In this document: positions 1 through 7,731 of the stretch, piece by piece
Layout of the letters: every line of letters starts with the position of its first letter
How positions within the stretch are numbered: position 1 is the stretch's first letter
Source: Betaproteobacteria bacterium
Lineage (GTDB): Bacteria; Pseudomonadota; Gammaproteobacteria; Burkholderiales; SG8-39
Assembly (NCBI GenBank): GCA_009693345.1
Contig: SHXL01000007.1
Coordinates: 1-28,449 of the forward strand
Direction: 5' to 3'
Length of the DNA: 28,449 nucleotides
The notes under the pieces: model-generated
What the model saw: the letters and a program-made list of their open reading frames with translations, nothing else
Database searches by the model: none
What the model was told of the DNA's origin: nothing
Position numbers and translations under genes: made by a program

Positions 1-480
1 GAACGCCGCGGCAAGCTGCATGCGCTCATCACGCAGAACATCGACGAGCTGCACCAGATGGCGGGAAATTCTCCGGACAAGGTGCTGGAAGTGCACGGCA
101 CCATGCGCAAGGTGGTCTGCATGAGTTGCGGAATGCTGGCGCCGATGCAGAAGGCGCTCGATCGCGTGCGCGCGGGCGAGGATGACCCGCCGTGCCGCGA
201 CTGCGGCGGCATCCTCAAGAGCGCCACCATCTCTTTCGGCCAGGCGCTGGTGCCCGAAGTCATTGACCGCGCCATGCAGGCGGCCACCGAGGCCGAGGTC
301 TTCCTGTCCGTGGGCACCAGCCTGCAGGTCTATCCGATCGCCGGGGTGGTGCAGCTGGCGCGCGAGGCCGGCGCGAAAATCGTGATCCTGAACGCGCAAC
401 CGACGCCCTTCGACGATATCGCCGACGCCGTGTTCCGCGACTCGATCAGTGCCGTCCTACCCCGTTTGATTCAGCCGTAG
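1..480 (+). CDS. Sir2 family NAD-dependent protein deacylase (C-terminal part, 5' end outside window)
   Basis: The gene is open from the first base of the window and ends with TAG at 478-480. The visible 159 residues carry the sirtuin signature TQNID-x-LH-x2-AG, with the catalytic His in the later EVHG. There is also a zinc ribbon of two Cys pairs (CMSC and CRDC), and the NAD-binding features SVGTSLQVYP and ILN near the end. Sirtuins remove acyl groups from lysines and consume NAD+; this is a cytoplasmic enzyme. The N-terminal Rossmann GAGxS part lies upstream of the window. The stop codon is only 4 bases from the stop of the convergent small gene at 485, so the two transcription units meet here with no visible terminator. 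Family assignment is firm; acyl-chain preference (deacetylase, desuccinylase) cannot be told from this part. Confidence 0.93.
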   Translation, partial: ERRGKLHALITQNIDELHQMAGNSPDKVLEVHGTMRKVVCMSCGMLAPMQKALDRVRAGEDDPPCRDCGGILKSATISFGQALVPEVIDRAMQAATEAEVFLSVGTSLQVYPIAGVVQLAREAGAKIVILNAQPTPFDDIADAVFRDSISAVLPRLIQP

Positions 481-484
481 GCGG

Positions 485-727
485 TCAGAGCGCACTCTTG
501 AGCGCCGCGATTTCCACCGGTGCGGAGGGGGTGCCGGGGAAAGGCCGCTTCGCCTGGCGGTACCAGTAGCGCGCGTTCGGCAGGTCGCCTTCCATGATGT
601 GCACGATGCCGTGCGCCCAGCAGTAGAGCGCCGACTCCTCGTCTTTTTGGACGATCTCGTGCGCGGCCTGCCAGTCGCCCCGTTCCAAGTGCGCTAGAAC
701 AGATCGAAGTACTCGCGATGCTCCCAT
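485..727 (-). CDS. small conserved protein of unknown function, last gene of the liv/cupin/Rieske/GS operon
   Basis: About 80 residues. The core reads like one helical-repeat unit: GDWQAAHEIVQ, then WAHGIVHIMEGDLPNARYWY, ending EIAALKSAL. I recall this pattern (AAHEI, W-x-H, EGD-x2-NA-x-YWYR) from small uncharacterised proteins in many bacteria, but I cannot name a function. The start is uncertain. ATG at 727 has a GAGGTC ribosome-site-like stretch about 6 bases upstream and overlaps the end of the GS-like gene by 34 bases. TTG at 688 would begin exactly at the conserved core and give 67 residues. No signal peptide or membrane segment is seen. The overlap with the upstream gene suggests translational coupling, but the protein may simply be a passenger in the operon. 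Confidence 0.6.
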   Translation of the reverse strand: MGASRVLRSVLAHLERGDWQAAHEIVQKDEESALYCWAHGIVHIMEGDLPNARYWYRQAKRPFPGTPSAPVEIAALKSAL

Positions 728-2067
728 TCGCTGACCTCGAGGTTGAAGCGCGCAATCTCGGCTTCCTTGATGCGGCAGTAGTAGTCGATGAAACCCGTGC
801 CGAAGGCATCGCGCAGCATCTTGCTTTTGTTCAGGCATTCAACTGCCTCCCCAAGCGTGTGCGGCAGGGATTCCGCTTTTGATTCGTAAGGCGTGTGTTC
901 GGCGGCGCCCGGATCGAGCTTGCGCCGCAGGCCGTCCAGCCCGCAGTGAATCTGCGAGGCGAAGTAGAGATAGGGATTCGCCGCGGGCTCGCCGATGCGG
1001 TTTTCGATGCGGGAGGCCGGGTCGCCGGGGCCGCCCAGCACGCGCAGCATGACACCGCGGTTGTCGCGGCCCCAGGTCACGCGCTCGGGCGCGAGGGAGT
1101 AGGGGCGGTAGCGCTTGTAGCCGTTGATGGTGGGGGTGGCGAACGCGGCGGAGGCACGCGCGTGCTCGAGCAAGCCGGCGAGAAACTGCTTGCCGGTATC
1201 CGACAGGAAATCCGTTTCTGAAACAAAAGCGTTTTTTCCGCCTTTGACGAGACTCTGATGCAAATGCCAGCCGCTCGACATCACGTTCGGCAGCTTGGGG
1301 CGGCACATGAAGGTGGCGTGGAAGCCGTGCCGGCGCAGGATCTGCTTGGTCGCGCTGCGGAACAGCACCATCGCGTCCGCGCAAGCGAGGCCTTCCTGCG
1401 CGCTCAGCGTGACCTCCGCCTGGCTTGGGCCGAACTCGCATTCGAAGCTGCGCAGCGGCAGACCGAGCCCTTCCAGGTTGGCCCGCAGGATCTCCAGCGC
1501 CGGCTCGAGCTGGTCGAAGCGCGTCTCGGACAGCAACTGGTAGCCGCTGGAAAGCAGCCCCACTTCCGGCGGCAAGCCAGGCTGGCCCGCGTCCTCCGGA
1601 CGCAGGTGGGGATCCACAATGCGGAAAACGTGGAACTCGATTTCCAGCCCGGCGACGTAGCCGAAGCCGACCTCCCCGAGCCGCCCAAGCGCCTGCCGCA
1701 GCAACCCGCGCGTGTCGAAGGGCACTGGCCTGCCGCTGGGGAACCGCAGGTCGCACAGCACCCAGCCCGTGCGCGGCGCCCAGGGCAGCACGCGGAATGT
1801 TTCCGGGTCCGCCACCATCAGCGCGTCGGCCGCGCCTTCCAGCTCGGGCATGCCGAAGCCGGCGCCGGCGGTGAACACCGGAAAGACCGTCTTGTTGGAG
1901 GTGTCCTTGGCGAGCAGCGAGCTCGGAAAGCCGACGCCGCTCTTCAATGCCGACGCGACTTCGGCTGCGGCGATGGACTTGCCGCGGACCAGCCCGTGCT
2001 GGTCGACGAAGGCGAAGCGGACCGTCTCGAGGCCGCGGTCCGCGACCTCCTTGAGAATTTCCTTCAT
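694..2067 (-). CDS. glutamine synthetase family protein (possible gamma-glutamyl ligase)
   Basis: A 457-residue protein with the GS beta-Grasp start (RFAFVDQHGLVRGK, residues 17-30) and the catalytic domain. Metal-binding glutamates lie in GLEIEF (E142, E144), and the ATP/metal His is in SSGWHLHQSL. The phosphate-binding RPYSLAPERVTWG and the late RIENRIGEPAANPYLY are also present. Length fits the GlnT/PuuA-like group rather than GlnA (about 470 with an adenylylation loop), and I see no Tyr-adenylylation motif. Relatives glutamylate amines other than ammonia (putrescine, isopropylamine, aniline). The ATGA overlap with the upstream Rieske gene and the shared operon suggest that the substrate is an amine in the same pathway; this is inference. 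A short AT-rich codon patch (about 1205-1265, two AAA Lys codons) sits in an otherwise GC-rich gene. Confidence 0.88.
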   Translation of the reverse strand: MKEILKEVADRGLETVRFAFVDQHGLVRGKSIAAAEVASALKSGVGFPSSLLAKDTSNKTVFPVFTAGAGFGMPELEGAADALMVADPETFRVLPWAPRTGWVLCDLRFPSGRPVPFDTRGLLRQALGRLGEVGFGYVAGLEIEFHVFRIVDPHLRPEDAGQPGLPPEVGLLSSGYQLLSETRFDQLEPALEILRANLEGLGLPLRSFECEFGPSQAEVTLSAQEGLACADAMVLFRSATKQILRRHGFHATFMCRPKLPNVMSSGWHLHQSLVKGGKNAFVSETDFLSDTGKQFLAGLLEHARASAAFATPTINGYKRYRPYSLAPERVTWGRDNRGVMLRVLGGPGDPASRIENRIGEPAANPYLYFASQIHCGLDGLRRKLDPGAAEHTPYESKAESLPHTLGEAVECLNKSKMLRDAFGTGFIDYYCRIKEAEIARFNLEVSEWEHREYFDLF

Positions 2068-3380
2068 GCGGCCTTGGCGGCCCAGGGCGCGCGACCGCGC
2101 CGCGCCACGTCGGCTTCCTTGCAGTAGTCGTCCCAGCGCCCGGTGGGCCCGATGCCGTCGATCGCGGGCGGCCCGGTCAGGGCGGAGGCCTGTGCCGCAT
2201 CGAGCATCATGAGTGTTCTTTCTTCAAGAGAATTTTTTCTGATGGCATCAAGAAGAAGACGCCGGTAAAGAACAATTCCCTTGTCGCTGCTGCCGAGGTT
2301 TTCCTTCGTGCGGTCGGCGATCTGCCCGGGCGACTCGCAGGCGAACTGGTCGTGGATGTTGATGTCGAATCCCATGCCGGTGTAGGTCGCCTTGCGCTGC
2401 TGCTCGGCATCGAAGCTCCAGCCGTTGGCGCGGTTGTGGACCGGCTTGTAGCCGGGTGCCGGGTAGGTTTTCAGGCGCTGCTCGCGCATGGTGTTCTTGT
2501 CCACCGGAGCGGTGAAGCTGGTGAAGATCGAATACCAGTAGCAGCCGGAATCGTCCACCGGCACGTGCCATTGGGTGATGGTCATCTCGGCGTTCATCGG
2601 GATCACGAACGCCTGGGGAAACAGGATGTGCGTGGAACGCCCGTGCGTCTGCCGGTCGTCGAGCCTGCGCAACGTCACGAGGCGCATGCCGTAATCGGTG
2701 CGCGCGACAGTGATCTCCGGCCGGTCGTACTCGCGCAGCACCTTGGAAATCGGCAAATCGGAGTCGAGCGGCTTGCCGCGGAACTGCTTGCCGTAGCTCG
2801 CTGCGGGATCCTCATCCTCGAAGTAGCGATGCAGGAAGGAAGCATGCGCCGGGTCGATGCCCACTTCCAGCGCCTGCAGCCAGTTGCAGTCCCAGTAGCC
2901 CTTGAAGGCGAAGGTGTAGGCATCCGGCGCGGTGAAGCAGTCGAAATGCGGGAATGCAGAAGGCTCGCCCGCGCCCAGCCAGGCGAACACGATGCCGCTC
3001 CTCTCGGCGACCGGGTAGGCGCGCTGCCTGATGTGATCGCAGAGCCGGCTGTCCTTCGGCTCGGCGGGCGTCTCGAGGCACTTGCCCTCCACGTCGAACA
3101 GCCAGCCATGGAACACGCAGCGCAGCTTGCCGTCCTCGTAGCGCCCGTAGGCGAGGTCCGCGCCGCGATGGGGGCAGTGACGGTCAAGCAATCCGAATTT
3201 ATTGTTCTTGTCCTTAAACAGAACAAAAGACTCACCCAAAATCGTTCGGGCCAAGACGGGTCTGTCTCTCTGCAATTCATCCACCAGCGCAATCGGTTGC
3301 CAGTAGTTGCGCAGCAGCTTGCCGGCCGGGGTGCCCGGCCCGACGCGCGTCATCAGTTCATTCTGCTCCTGACTAATCAT
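2064..3380 (-). CDS. Rieske non-heme iron aromatic oxygenase, alpha subunit, phthalate-4,5-dioxygenase type
   Basis: A 438-residue oxygenase. The [2Fe-2S] Rieske site is C69-x-H71 and C88-x2-H91. The mononuclear iron site is D176-x2-H179-x4-H184, preceded by NWLQALE. The N-terminus (ELMTRVGPGTP, then GKLLRNYW) is typical of the phthalate/carbazole/O-demethylase (PDO) group, which works as homotrimers with a separate reductase. That supports the ATG at 3380. No reductase or ferredoxin gene is in the window, so electrons must come from elsewhere. The enzyme should hydroxylate or demethylate an aromatic ring substituent in the cytoplasm. The gene overlaps the cupin gene by 8 bases and the GS-like gene by 4, which argues for one transcript. 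Two AT-rich synonymous-codon patches (about 2211-2280 and 3188-3240) interrupt its normal codon use. Exact substrate unknown. Confidence 0.9.
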   Translation of the reverse strand: MISQEQNELMTRVGPGTPAGKLLRNYWQPIALVDELQRDRPVLARTILGESFVLFKDKNNKFGLLDRHCPHRGADLAYGRYEDGKLRCVFHGWLFDVEGKCLETPAEPKDSRLCDHIRQRAYPVAERSGIVFAWLGAGEPSAFPHFDCFTAPDAYTFAFKGYWDCNWLQALEVGIDPAHASFLHRYFEDEDPAASYGKQFRGKPLDSDLPISKVLREYDRPEITVARTDYGMRLVTLRRLDDRQTHGRSTHILFPQAFVIPMNAEMTITQWHVPVDDSGCYWYSIFTSFTAPVDKNTMREQRLKTYPAPGYKPVHNRANGWSFDAEQQRKATYTGMGFDINIHDQFACESPGQIADRTKENLGSSDKGIVLYRRLLLDAIRKNSLEERTLMMLDAAQASALTGPPAIDGIGPTGRWDDYCKEADVARRGRAPWAAKAA

Positions 3381-4353
3381 GCGATTCCCGGAACAGGCCC
3401 AGGGCTTTCATCGCAGGAAAGTCGTTGAACGAGAAAAGCACCGCTTCGCGTGGCGCACCGTGCCGGTACCGCGTCCATGACGGCACGCAGAAAATGTCCT
3501 TCTCCTCCCACTCGAAACGCTGGCCGCCGATGTCAGACCAGCCGTGCCCGGTTGCAACCTGGTAGATGACGCTACCTGTGTGTCTTTTGAATTTACTTTC
3601 AGAATTTACCAACTCCAGCCGAGCGCCCATCGTCGGCATCACAGGACCGCCGGTCAGGGGGTTCTTGTATTCGAATATTTTTTCTTTCCTCAGTTCGGAA
3701 AAACAGGAATCCCATTTGTACAGAAAGACCGGCGAGTAGGGCCTGGTCCAGTTGTCGCGCGAGAGCGGCGAGGGCGTCTGCACGGTCTGCGGATGCACCT
3801 CGTAGAAATTCGCGTCGAGAGAATTCATCAGCGGGATGTCGAGCCCGTCCTGCCAGATGCACTGCGTGCCATCTTTCTCGACGCCGTGGTCGTGCCAGGT
3901 GCCGTTCGGCGTGAGCACGAAGTCGCGCGCACCGAGCGTCAGGCGTTCGCCGTCCACCACCGTGAAGGCGCCCTTGCCCTCCATCACGAAGCGCAGGGCG
4001 GAGGCCTGGTGCCGGTGCGCCGAGGTGAATTCGCCGGGATTCATGATCTGCACGCCGGTGTAGAGCAGGCCCGCGGCGGCGCTCCATTCCTTGCGTCCGG
4101 GGTTGACCAGCATGACGACGCGGCGCGCCGCTTTCTCCGCGGTGACCAGATCCGCGGCCTTGCGCACCATGGGCTGGACGTCGCGCCACTTCCACAGCAT
4201 TGGCACCGATTTGGGCTGCGGGTACCAGGGCTCGATGTCGTTGGCGACATTCCAGAGCGCCCCCAAGTCGCGCTTCTCCAGATCGCGGTAGTAGGCCTCC
4301 AGTTCGGCCGTGTCCTCGACGTTCGCGCGTCCGACGACGTTTTCGCGTTGCAT
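3373..4353 (-). CDS. cupin dioxygenase of the gentisate 1,2-dioxygenase family
   Basis: A 326-residue bicupin. The first cupin has the iron ligands H113-x-H115 in the SAHRHQASALRF segment and H154 in GTWHDHG, the classic gentisate-dioxygenase arrangement. The second cupin (about residues 255-320) contains RHTGSVIYQV and WEEKDIFCVPSW. The family cleaves gentisate between C1 and C2; members also take salicylate, 1-hydroxy-2-naphthoate, 5-nitrosalicylate or 5-aminosalicylate. No maleylpyruvate isomerase or fumarylpyruvate hydrolase gene lies nearby, so the lower pathway is elsewhere. The gene starts 3 bases after livF and runs 8 bases into the Rieske gene. The start has only a weak ribosome site, which fits coupled translation. 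AT-rich patches occur near 3590-3610 and 3661-3720 (20 G/C in the latter 60 bases). Confidence 0.88.
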   Translation of the reverse strand: MQRENVVGRANVEDTAELEAYYRDLEKRDLGALWNVANDIEPWYPQPKSVPMLWKWRDVQPMVRKAADLVTAEKAARRVVMLVNPGRKEWSAAAGLLYTGVQIMNPGEFTSAHRHQASALRFVMEGKGAFTVVDGERLTLGARDFVLTPNGTWHDHGVEKDGTQCIWQDGLDIPLMNSLDANFYEVHPQTVQTPSPLSRDNWTRPYSPVFLYKWDSCFSELRKEKIFEYKNPLTGGPVMPTMGARLELVNSESKFKRHTGSVIYQVATGHGWSDIGGQRFEWEEKDIFCVPSWTRYRHGAPREAVLFSFNDFPAMKALGLFRESHD

Positions 4354-4356
4354 GGT

Positions 4357-5058
4357 TCAGACCCCGAGATAGCGGTGCTGCACGTCCTCGCTCGCCGCGA
4401 GGGCGGCCGAAGTGCCGCTCCAGACCACGCGACCCTTCTCCAGCATGTAGTGTACGTCGGCGACACGGATCAGGGCCTTGACGTCCTTGTCGATCACCAG
4501 GATCGACAGGCCCGCGGCCTTCAGGCGCTCGATGGAGCGGTAGATGTCGGCGCGGATCCGGGGCGCGAGGCCCTCGGTTGCCTCATCGAGGATCAGCAGC
4601 CGCGGGTTGGTCATCAGCGCGCGCCCGATCGCCAGCATCTGCTGCTCGCCGCCGGAGAGCTGGTTGCCATAATTGTTTTTTCTTTCTTCCAGATTCTTGA
4701 ATAAATCAAAAACCCTCTCGAGAGTCCAGGGATCGCGGTCGTTGCGCCGGTTGGCCGCGGTCGCCACCAGGTTCTCGCGCACCGTCAGGTTGGGAAAGAT
4801 CTGCCGCCCCTCGGGAACCAGGCCGATGCCCGCTTGCGCGATGCGGTAGGACGGCAGCCCCGCGAGCGGCCGCTCGGCGAACGTGATCGTCCCGCCGCGC
4901 GATGGCAGCATGCCCATGATCGAGCGCACGGTGGTCGTCTTGCCCATGCCGTTGCGGCCGAGCAGGGTCGCGACCTGGCCCGCTTCGATGCGCAAGGAAA
5001 CGCCGAACAGGACCTGCGAAAGCCCGTAGGAAGTCTCGAGACCCTTGATATCGAGCAT
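4357..5058 (-). CDS. livF: branched-chain-amino-acid-type ABC transporter ATP-binding protein LivF
   Basis: A 233-residue ATPase with Walker A GRNGMGKTT (residues 34-42), signature LSGGEQQM, Walker B LLILDEA and an EGLAP segment typical of LivF. It would power the LivHM channel at the inner membrane. The ATG shares one base with the livG stop (TGATG). In this gene cluster the cargo is more likely an aromatic acid than leucine, because the next genes are ring-attacking oxygenases; Liv-type importers are common in aromatic catabolic operons. Between 4669 and 4715 the codon use changes sharply (12 G/C of 47 bases, with TTA, AGA and AAA), although every other lysine in the gene uses AAG. Confidence 0.93.
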   Translation of the reverse strand: MLDIKGLETSYGLSQVLFGVSLRIEAGQVATLLGRNGMGKTTTVRSIMGMLPSRGGTITFAERPLAGLPSYRIAQAGIGLVPEGRQIFPNLTVRENLVATAANRRNDRDPWTLERVFDLFKNLEERKNNYGNQLSGGEQQMLAIGRALMTNPRLLILDEATEGLAPRIRADIYRSIERLKAAGLSILVIDKDVKALIRVADVHYMLEKGRVVWSGTSAALAASEDVQHRYLGV

Positions 5059-5807
5059 CAGGAGTCCTCTCCAAGATAGGCGGCACGCACTTCCTGGTTG
5101 GCGCGGATTTCAACGGGCGTACCTGTCGCGATGATGCGCCCGTAGACCAGCACCGAGATGCGGTCGGCGAGCGTGAAAACCGCGTCCATGTCGTGTTCGA
5201 CCAGGACGATGGTCTTCTCGCCCTTGAGGGTCGCGAGCAGTTCGATCATGCGCTGCGATTCGTCGGTGCCCATGCCGGCCACCGGCTCGTCGAGCAGCAG
5301 CAGGCGCGGCCGCGTGGCGAGCGCCATCGCGATCTCGAGCTGGCGCTGCTCGCCGTGCGAGAGGTTGGCGGCAAGGACGTCTTTTCTCCTGTCCAGCCCG
5401 ATTTCTTCAAGGATCCGGATTGCCGGGCCCGTCAAGGCAGGATCTTCGCGCGCGGCGCGCCAGAAACGGAAGCTGTGGCCGGCGTGCGCCTGCACCGCCA
5501 GCGCGACGTTCTCCAGCGCGCTGAATTCGCGATAGATGCTGGTGATCTGGAAGGAGCGCGCGAGGCCCTTGTGCGAGCGCTGCGGAGCGGGCAGCGCAGT
5601 GATGTCGTCGCCAGCGAAGCGGATCTCGCCGCTGTCCGGGCGCAGTTCGCCGGAGATCTGCTTGATAAAGGTGGTCTTGCCGGCGCCGTTCGGTCCGATC
5701 ACGGCATGCGTTTCGCCCTCGCGCACGTCGAAGTCCACCCCGTCGGTGGCGACCAGCGCGCCGAAGGTCTTGCGCAGCTCGCGCGTTTCAAGGAGCAGCT
5801 TATTCAT
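5058..5807 (-). CDS. livG: branched-chain-amino-acid-type ABC transporter ATP-binding protein LivG
   Basis: A 249-residue ATPase. Walker A is GPNGAGKTT (residues 38-46), the signature is LSHGEQRQLEIAMAL, and Walker B is LLLLDEPVAGM, all typical of LivG. The start was placed at ATG 5807 (MNKLLLETREL), where homology begins. The reading frame continues upstream for 19 codons, but these lie over the end of livM and show no family resemblance. The gene overlaps livM by 8 bases. It pairs with LivF as the two-ATPase motor of the importer. Confidence 0.93.
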   Translation of the reverse strand: MNKLLLETRELRKTFGALVATDGVDFDVREGETHAVIGPNGAGKTTFIKQISGELRPDSGEIRFAGDDITALPAPQRSHKGLARSFQITSIYREFSALENVALAVQAHAGHSFRFWRAAREDPALTGPAIRILEEIGLDRRKDVLAANLSHGEQRQLEIAMALATRPRLLLLDEPVAGMGTDESQRMIELLATLKGEKTIVLVEHDMDAVFTLADRISVLVYGRIIATGTPVEIRANQEVRAAYLGEDS

Positions 5808-6759
5808 TTTTCCCCGGCAGCAGGCCTGCAAGGCCGCGCCTGGCGAACAGCACCACCAGCACAAGGAAGATGCCCAGGTAGAGCTGCCAGTGGTCGCGCA
5901 CCGCCTCCCTCGGCAGCAGGCTCCAGCCCTGCAGCACGTCCTCCAGCAGCAGCAGGACCGCGGCGCCGAGCAGCGGTCCCGCGCTGGTGGCGATACCGCC
6001 GAGGATCACCATGAACATGAGTTCGCCGGAGCGGGTCCAGTTCATGAATTCTGGCGTGAGGTAGGCCGTGTGGTTGACGAGCAGCGCGCCGGCAAGGCCG
6101 CACATGGCACCCGAGATGACGAACGCCGCCAGCCGGTAGGGGTAGGGCGAGAAGCCGATCGCGCGGGTGCGCGCCTCGTTGGAGCGTATCGCCTGCAGCA
6201 CCATGCCGAAGCGTGAATTGACCAGCCGGTGCACGAGGAACAAGGACGCGGCGAGGATGCCAAGCACGAGGAAATAGAACTGCGTGCCGTCGTTCAGATC
6301 GACCAGGCCCGAAAACTGGCTGCGCACCGGCACGCGCATGCCGTCGTCCCCGCCGTATTCCTCGATCGAGATGCCGAGGTAGTACAGCATCTGCGTGAAG
6401 GCGAGCGTGATCATGATGAAGTAGATGCCGCTGGTGCGCACCGAGATCGCGCCGATCGCCAGCGCGACGAGGGCGGAGGCGCCGATGGCGAGGCCCCATT
6501 GCAGCCAGCCGCTGTGGATGCCGTGATGCGCCAGGATGCCGACCGCATAGCCGCCGATCCCCAGGTAGGCTGCGTGGCCGAAGGACACCATGCCGCCGTA
6601 GCCGAGGATCAGGTTCAGGCTGACCGCGGCGATGGCGAAGATCATCACGCGCCGCAGCAGGTCGAGGTAGAACGGCTGCTCGAAGTACGCCGCGGCCGCC
6701 GGCACCGCGCCAAGCAGCAGCAGTATCGCCACCAGAATCCAGTTTCTTGTTGTGATCAC
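5800..6759 (-). CDS. livM: branched-chain-amino-acid-type ABC transporter permease LivM
   Basis: A 319-residue integral membrane protein with many hydrophobic helices and the LivM landmarks LNLILGYGGMVSFGHAAYLGIGGY, split here as LNLILGYGGM followed by SFGHAAYLGIGGYA, then RSNEARTRAIGFSPY (the EAA-like coupling loop) and MFMVILGGIATSAGPLLGAA. The start is a GTG at 6759 that forms a GTGA overlap with the livH stop. The open frame extends 193 codons further upstream, but that part is the out-of-frame shadow of livH. Together with LivH it forms the translocation channel. Confidence 0.92.
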   Translation of the reverse strand: MITTRNWILVAILLLLGAVPAAAAYFEQPFYLDLLRRVMIFAIAAVSLNLILGYGGMVSFGHAAYLGIGGYAVGILAHHGIHSGWLQWGLAIGASALVALAIGAISVRTSGIYFIMITLAFTQMLYYLGISIEEYGGDDGMRVPVRSQFSGLVDLNDGTQFYFLVLGILAASLFLVHRLVNSRFGMVLQAIRSNEARTRAIGFSPYPYRLAAFVISGAMCGLAGALLVNHTAYLTPEFMNWTRSGELMFMVILGGIATSAGPLLGAAVLLLLEDVLQGWSLLPREAVRDHWQLYLGIFLVLVVLFARRGLAGLLPGKNE

Positions 6760-7679
6760 GATCCCCTTGAAGGAAAAAGACCTTCCGGCCGGAACGCAAG
6801 GACCGCGGCCATCAGGAGATAGATCAGCATCGAGGCGAGCGCCGGACCGGCCGTTTCGGCGGCGGTCGGCGACAGGACGGTGGCGAGCGTCGGTTTCAGG
6901 AAGGCGCGGCCCATGGTATCGACCATGCCGACGATCAGCGCGCCGGCGAACGCGCCGCGGATCGAACCGATGCCCCCGATCACGATGACGACGAATACCT
7001 GGATCAGGATCAGCTCGCCCATGCCGGGCTGCACGGCATAGATGGGGCCCGAGAGCAGCCCCGCCAGGCCCGCGAGCGCGGCGCCGACGCCGAACACGAT
7101 GGTGTAGAGCAGCCGGATGTTGACGCCGAGCGCGGCGACCATGGCGCGATTGCTCGCGCCGGCGCGGATCAGCATGCCGATGCGCGTGCGCGAGACGGTG
7201 AACCAGAGCAGCACGGCGACCGCGAGGCCGACGCCGATGATCACCAGCCGGTACAGCGGATAGCGCAGGCTGTCGGTGAGCTGCACGTGGCCGGAAAGGT
7301 AGTCCGGGATGGTGCTGTAGAGCGCCGCGCGGCCCCACACGATGGCGATGAGCTCGTTGAAGATCAGGATCAGGCCGAAGGTGGCGAGCACCTGGTCGAG
7401 GTGGTCCCGTTCATACAGCGTGCGCAGCGCCACCAGCTCGGTGACGATCCCCACGGCGAGCGTGCCCGCCAGGCCGAGCACCACCGCGAGCAGGTACGAA
7501 CCGGTCGCCTGATAGAACCAGGTCGTCAGGTAGGCGCCCACCATATAGAGCGCGCCGTGCGCGAGATTGACGAGGTTCATGATGCCGAACACCAGCGTCA
7601 GCCCAGCCGCCAGCAGGAACAGCATCACCCCGAGCTGCAGCCCGTTCAGCGTCTGTTCGGCGATGAGGATGTAGTTCAT
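6756..7679 (-). CDS. livH: branched-chain-amino-acid-type ABC transporter permease LivH
   Basis: A 307-residue permease beginning MNYILIAEQTLNGLQLGVML, with LTLVFGIMNLVNLAHGALY, the coupling segment ASNRAMVAALGVN and VIGGIGSIRGAFAGALIVG, all typical of LivH. It is unusual at the 5' end. The ATG is preceded directly by a run of eight T and a perfect 9-bp stem (a terminator-like hairpin), with only GAG between the T run and ATG. There is therefore no normal ribosome site unless RNA structure or coupling supplies it. The hairpin probably lowers expression of the permease, ATPase and enzyme genes relative to livJ. Confidence 0.92.
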   Translation of the reverse strand: MNYILIAEQTLNGLQLGVMLFLLAAGLTLVFGIMNLVNLAHGALYMVGAYLTTWFYQATGSYLLAVVLGLAGTLAVGIVTELVALRTLYERDHLDQVLATFGLILIFNELIAIVWGRAALYSTIPDYLSGHVQLTDSLRYPLYRLVIIGVGLAVAVLLWFTVSRTRIGMLIRAGASNRAMVAALGVNIRLLYTIVFGVGAALAGLAGLLSGPIYAVQPGMGELILIQVFVVIVIGGIGSIRGAFAGALIVGMVDTMGRAFLKPTLATVLSPTAAETAGPALASMLIYLLMAAVLAFRPEGLFPSRGS

Positions 7680-7682
7680 CTC

Positions 7683-7712
7683 AAAAAAAAGGGCGCGGGA
7701 TTTCCGCGCCCT
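7683..7712 (-). terminator. terminator-like hairpin between livJ and livH
   Basis: Read on the minus strand, a perfect 9-bp inverted repeat (7712-7704 with 7698-7690, arms AGGGCGCGG and CCGCGCCCT, 5-base loop) is followed at once by eight T (7690-7683). It lies 19 bases after the livJ stop and ends 3 bases before the livH ATG. By form it is a textbook intrinsic terminator. By position it would partly separate the abundant binding protein from the rest of the operon, or protect the livJ mRNA 3' end after processing. Confidence 0.85.
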
Positions 7713-7731
7713 CGATGCTAGCAGCCGGAGG

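Noticed and set aside
694..4353. Identification of the cupin/Rieske/GS genes as an aniline dioxygenase cluster
   Set aside because: The oxygenase is the one-subunit phthalate type with no small subunit, reductase or amidotransferase-like gene, so only the GS-like step is shared.
6760..7338. 193-codon upstream extension of the livM reading frame
   Set aside because: It is out-of-frame with livH, which has full family homology over the same bases; livM homology starts at the GTG overlapping the livH stop.
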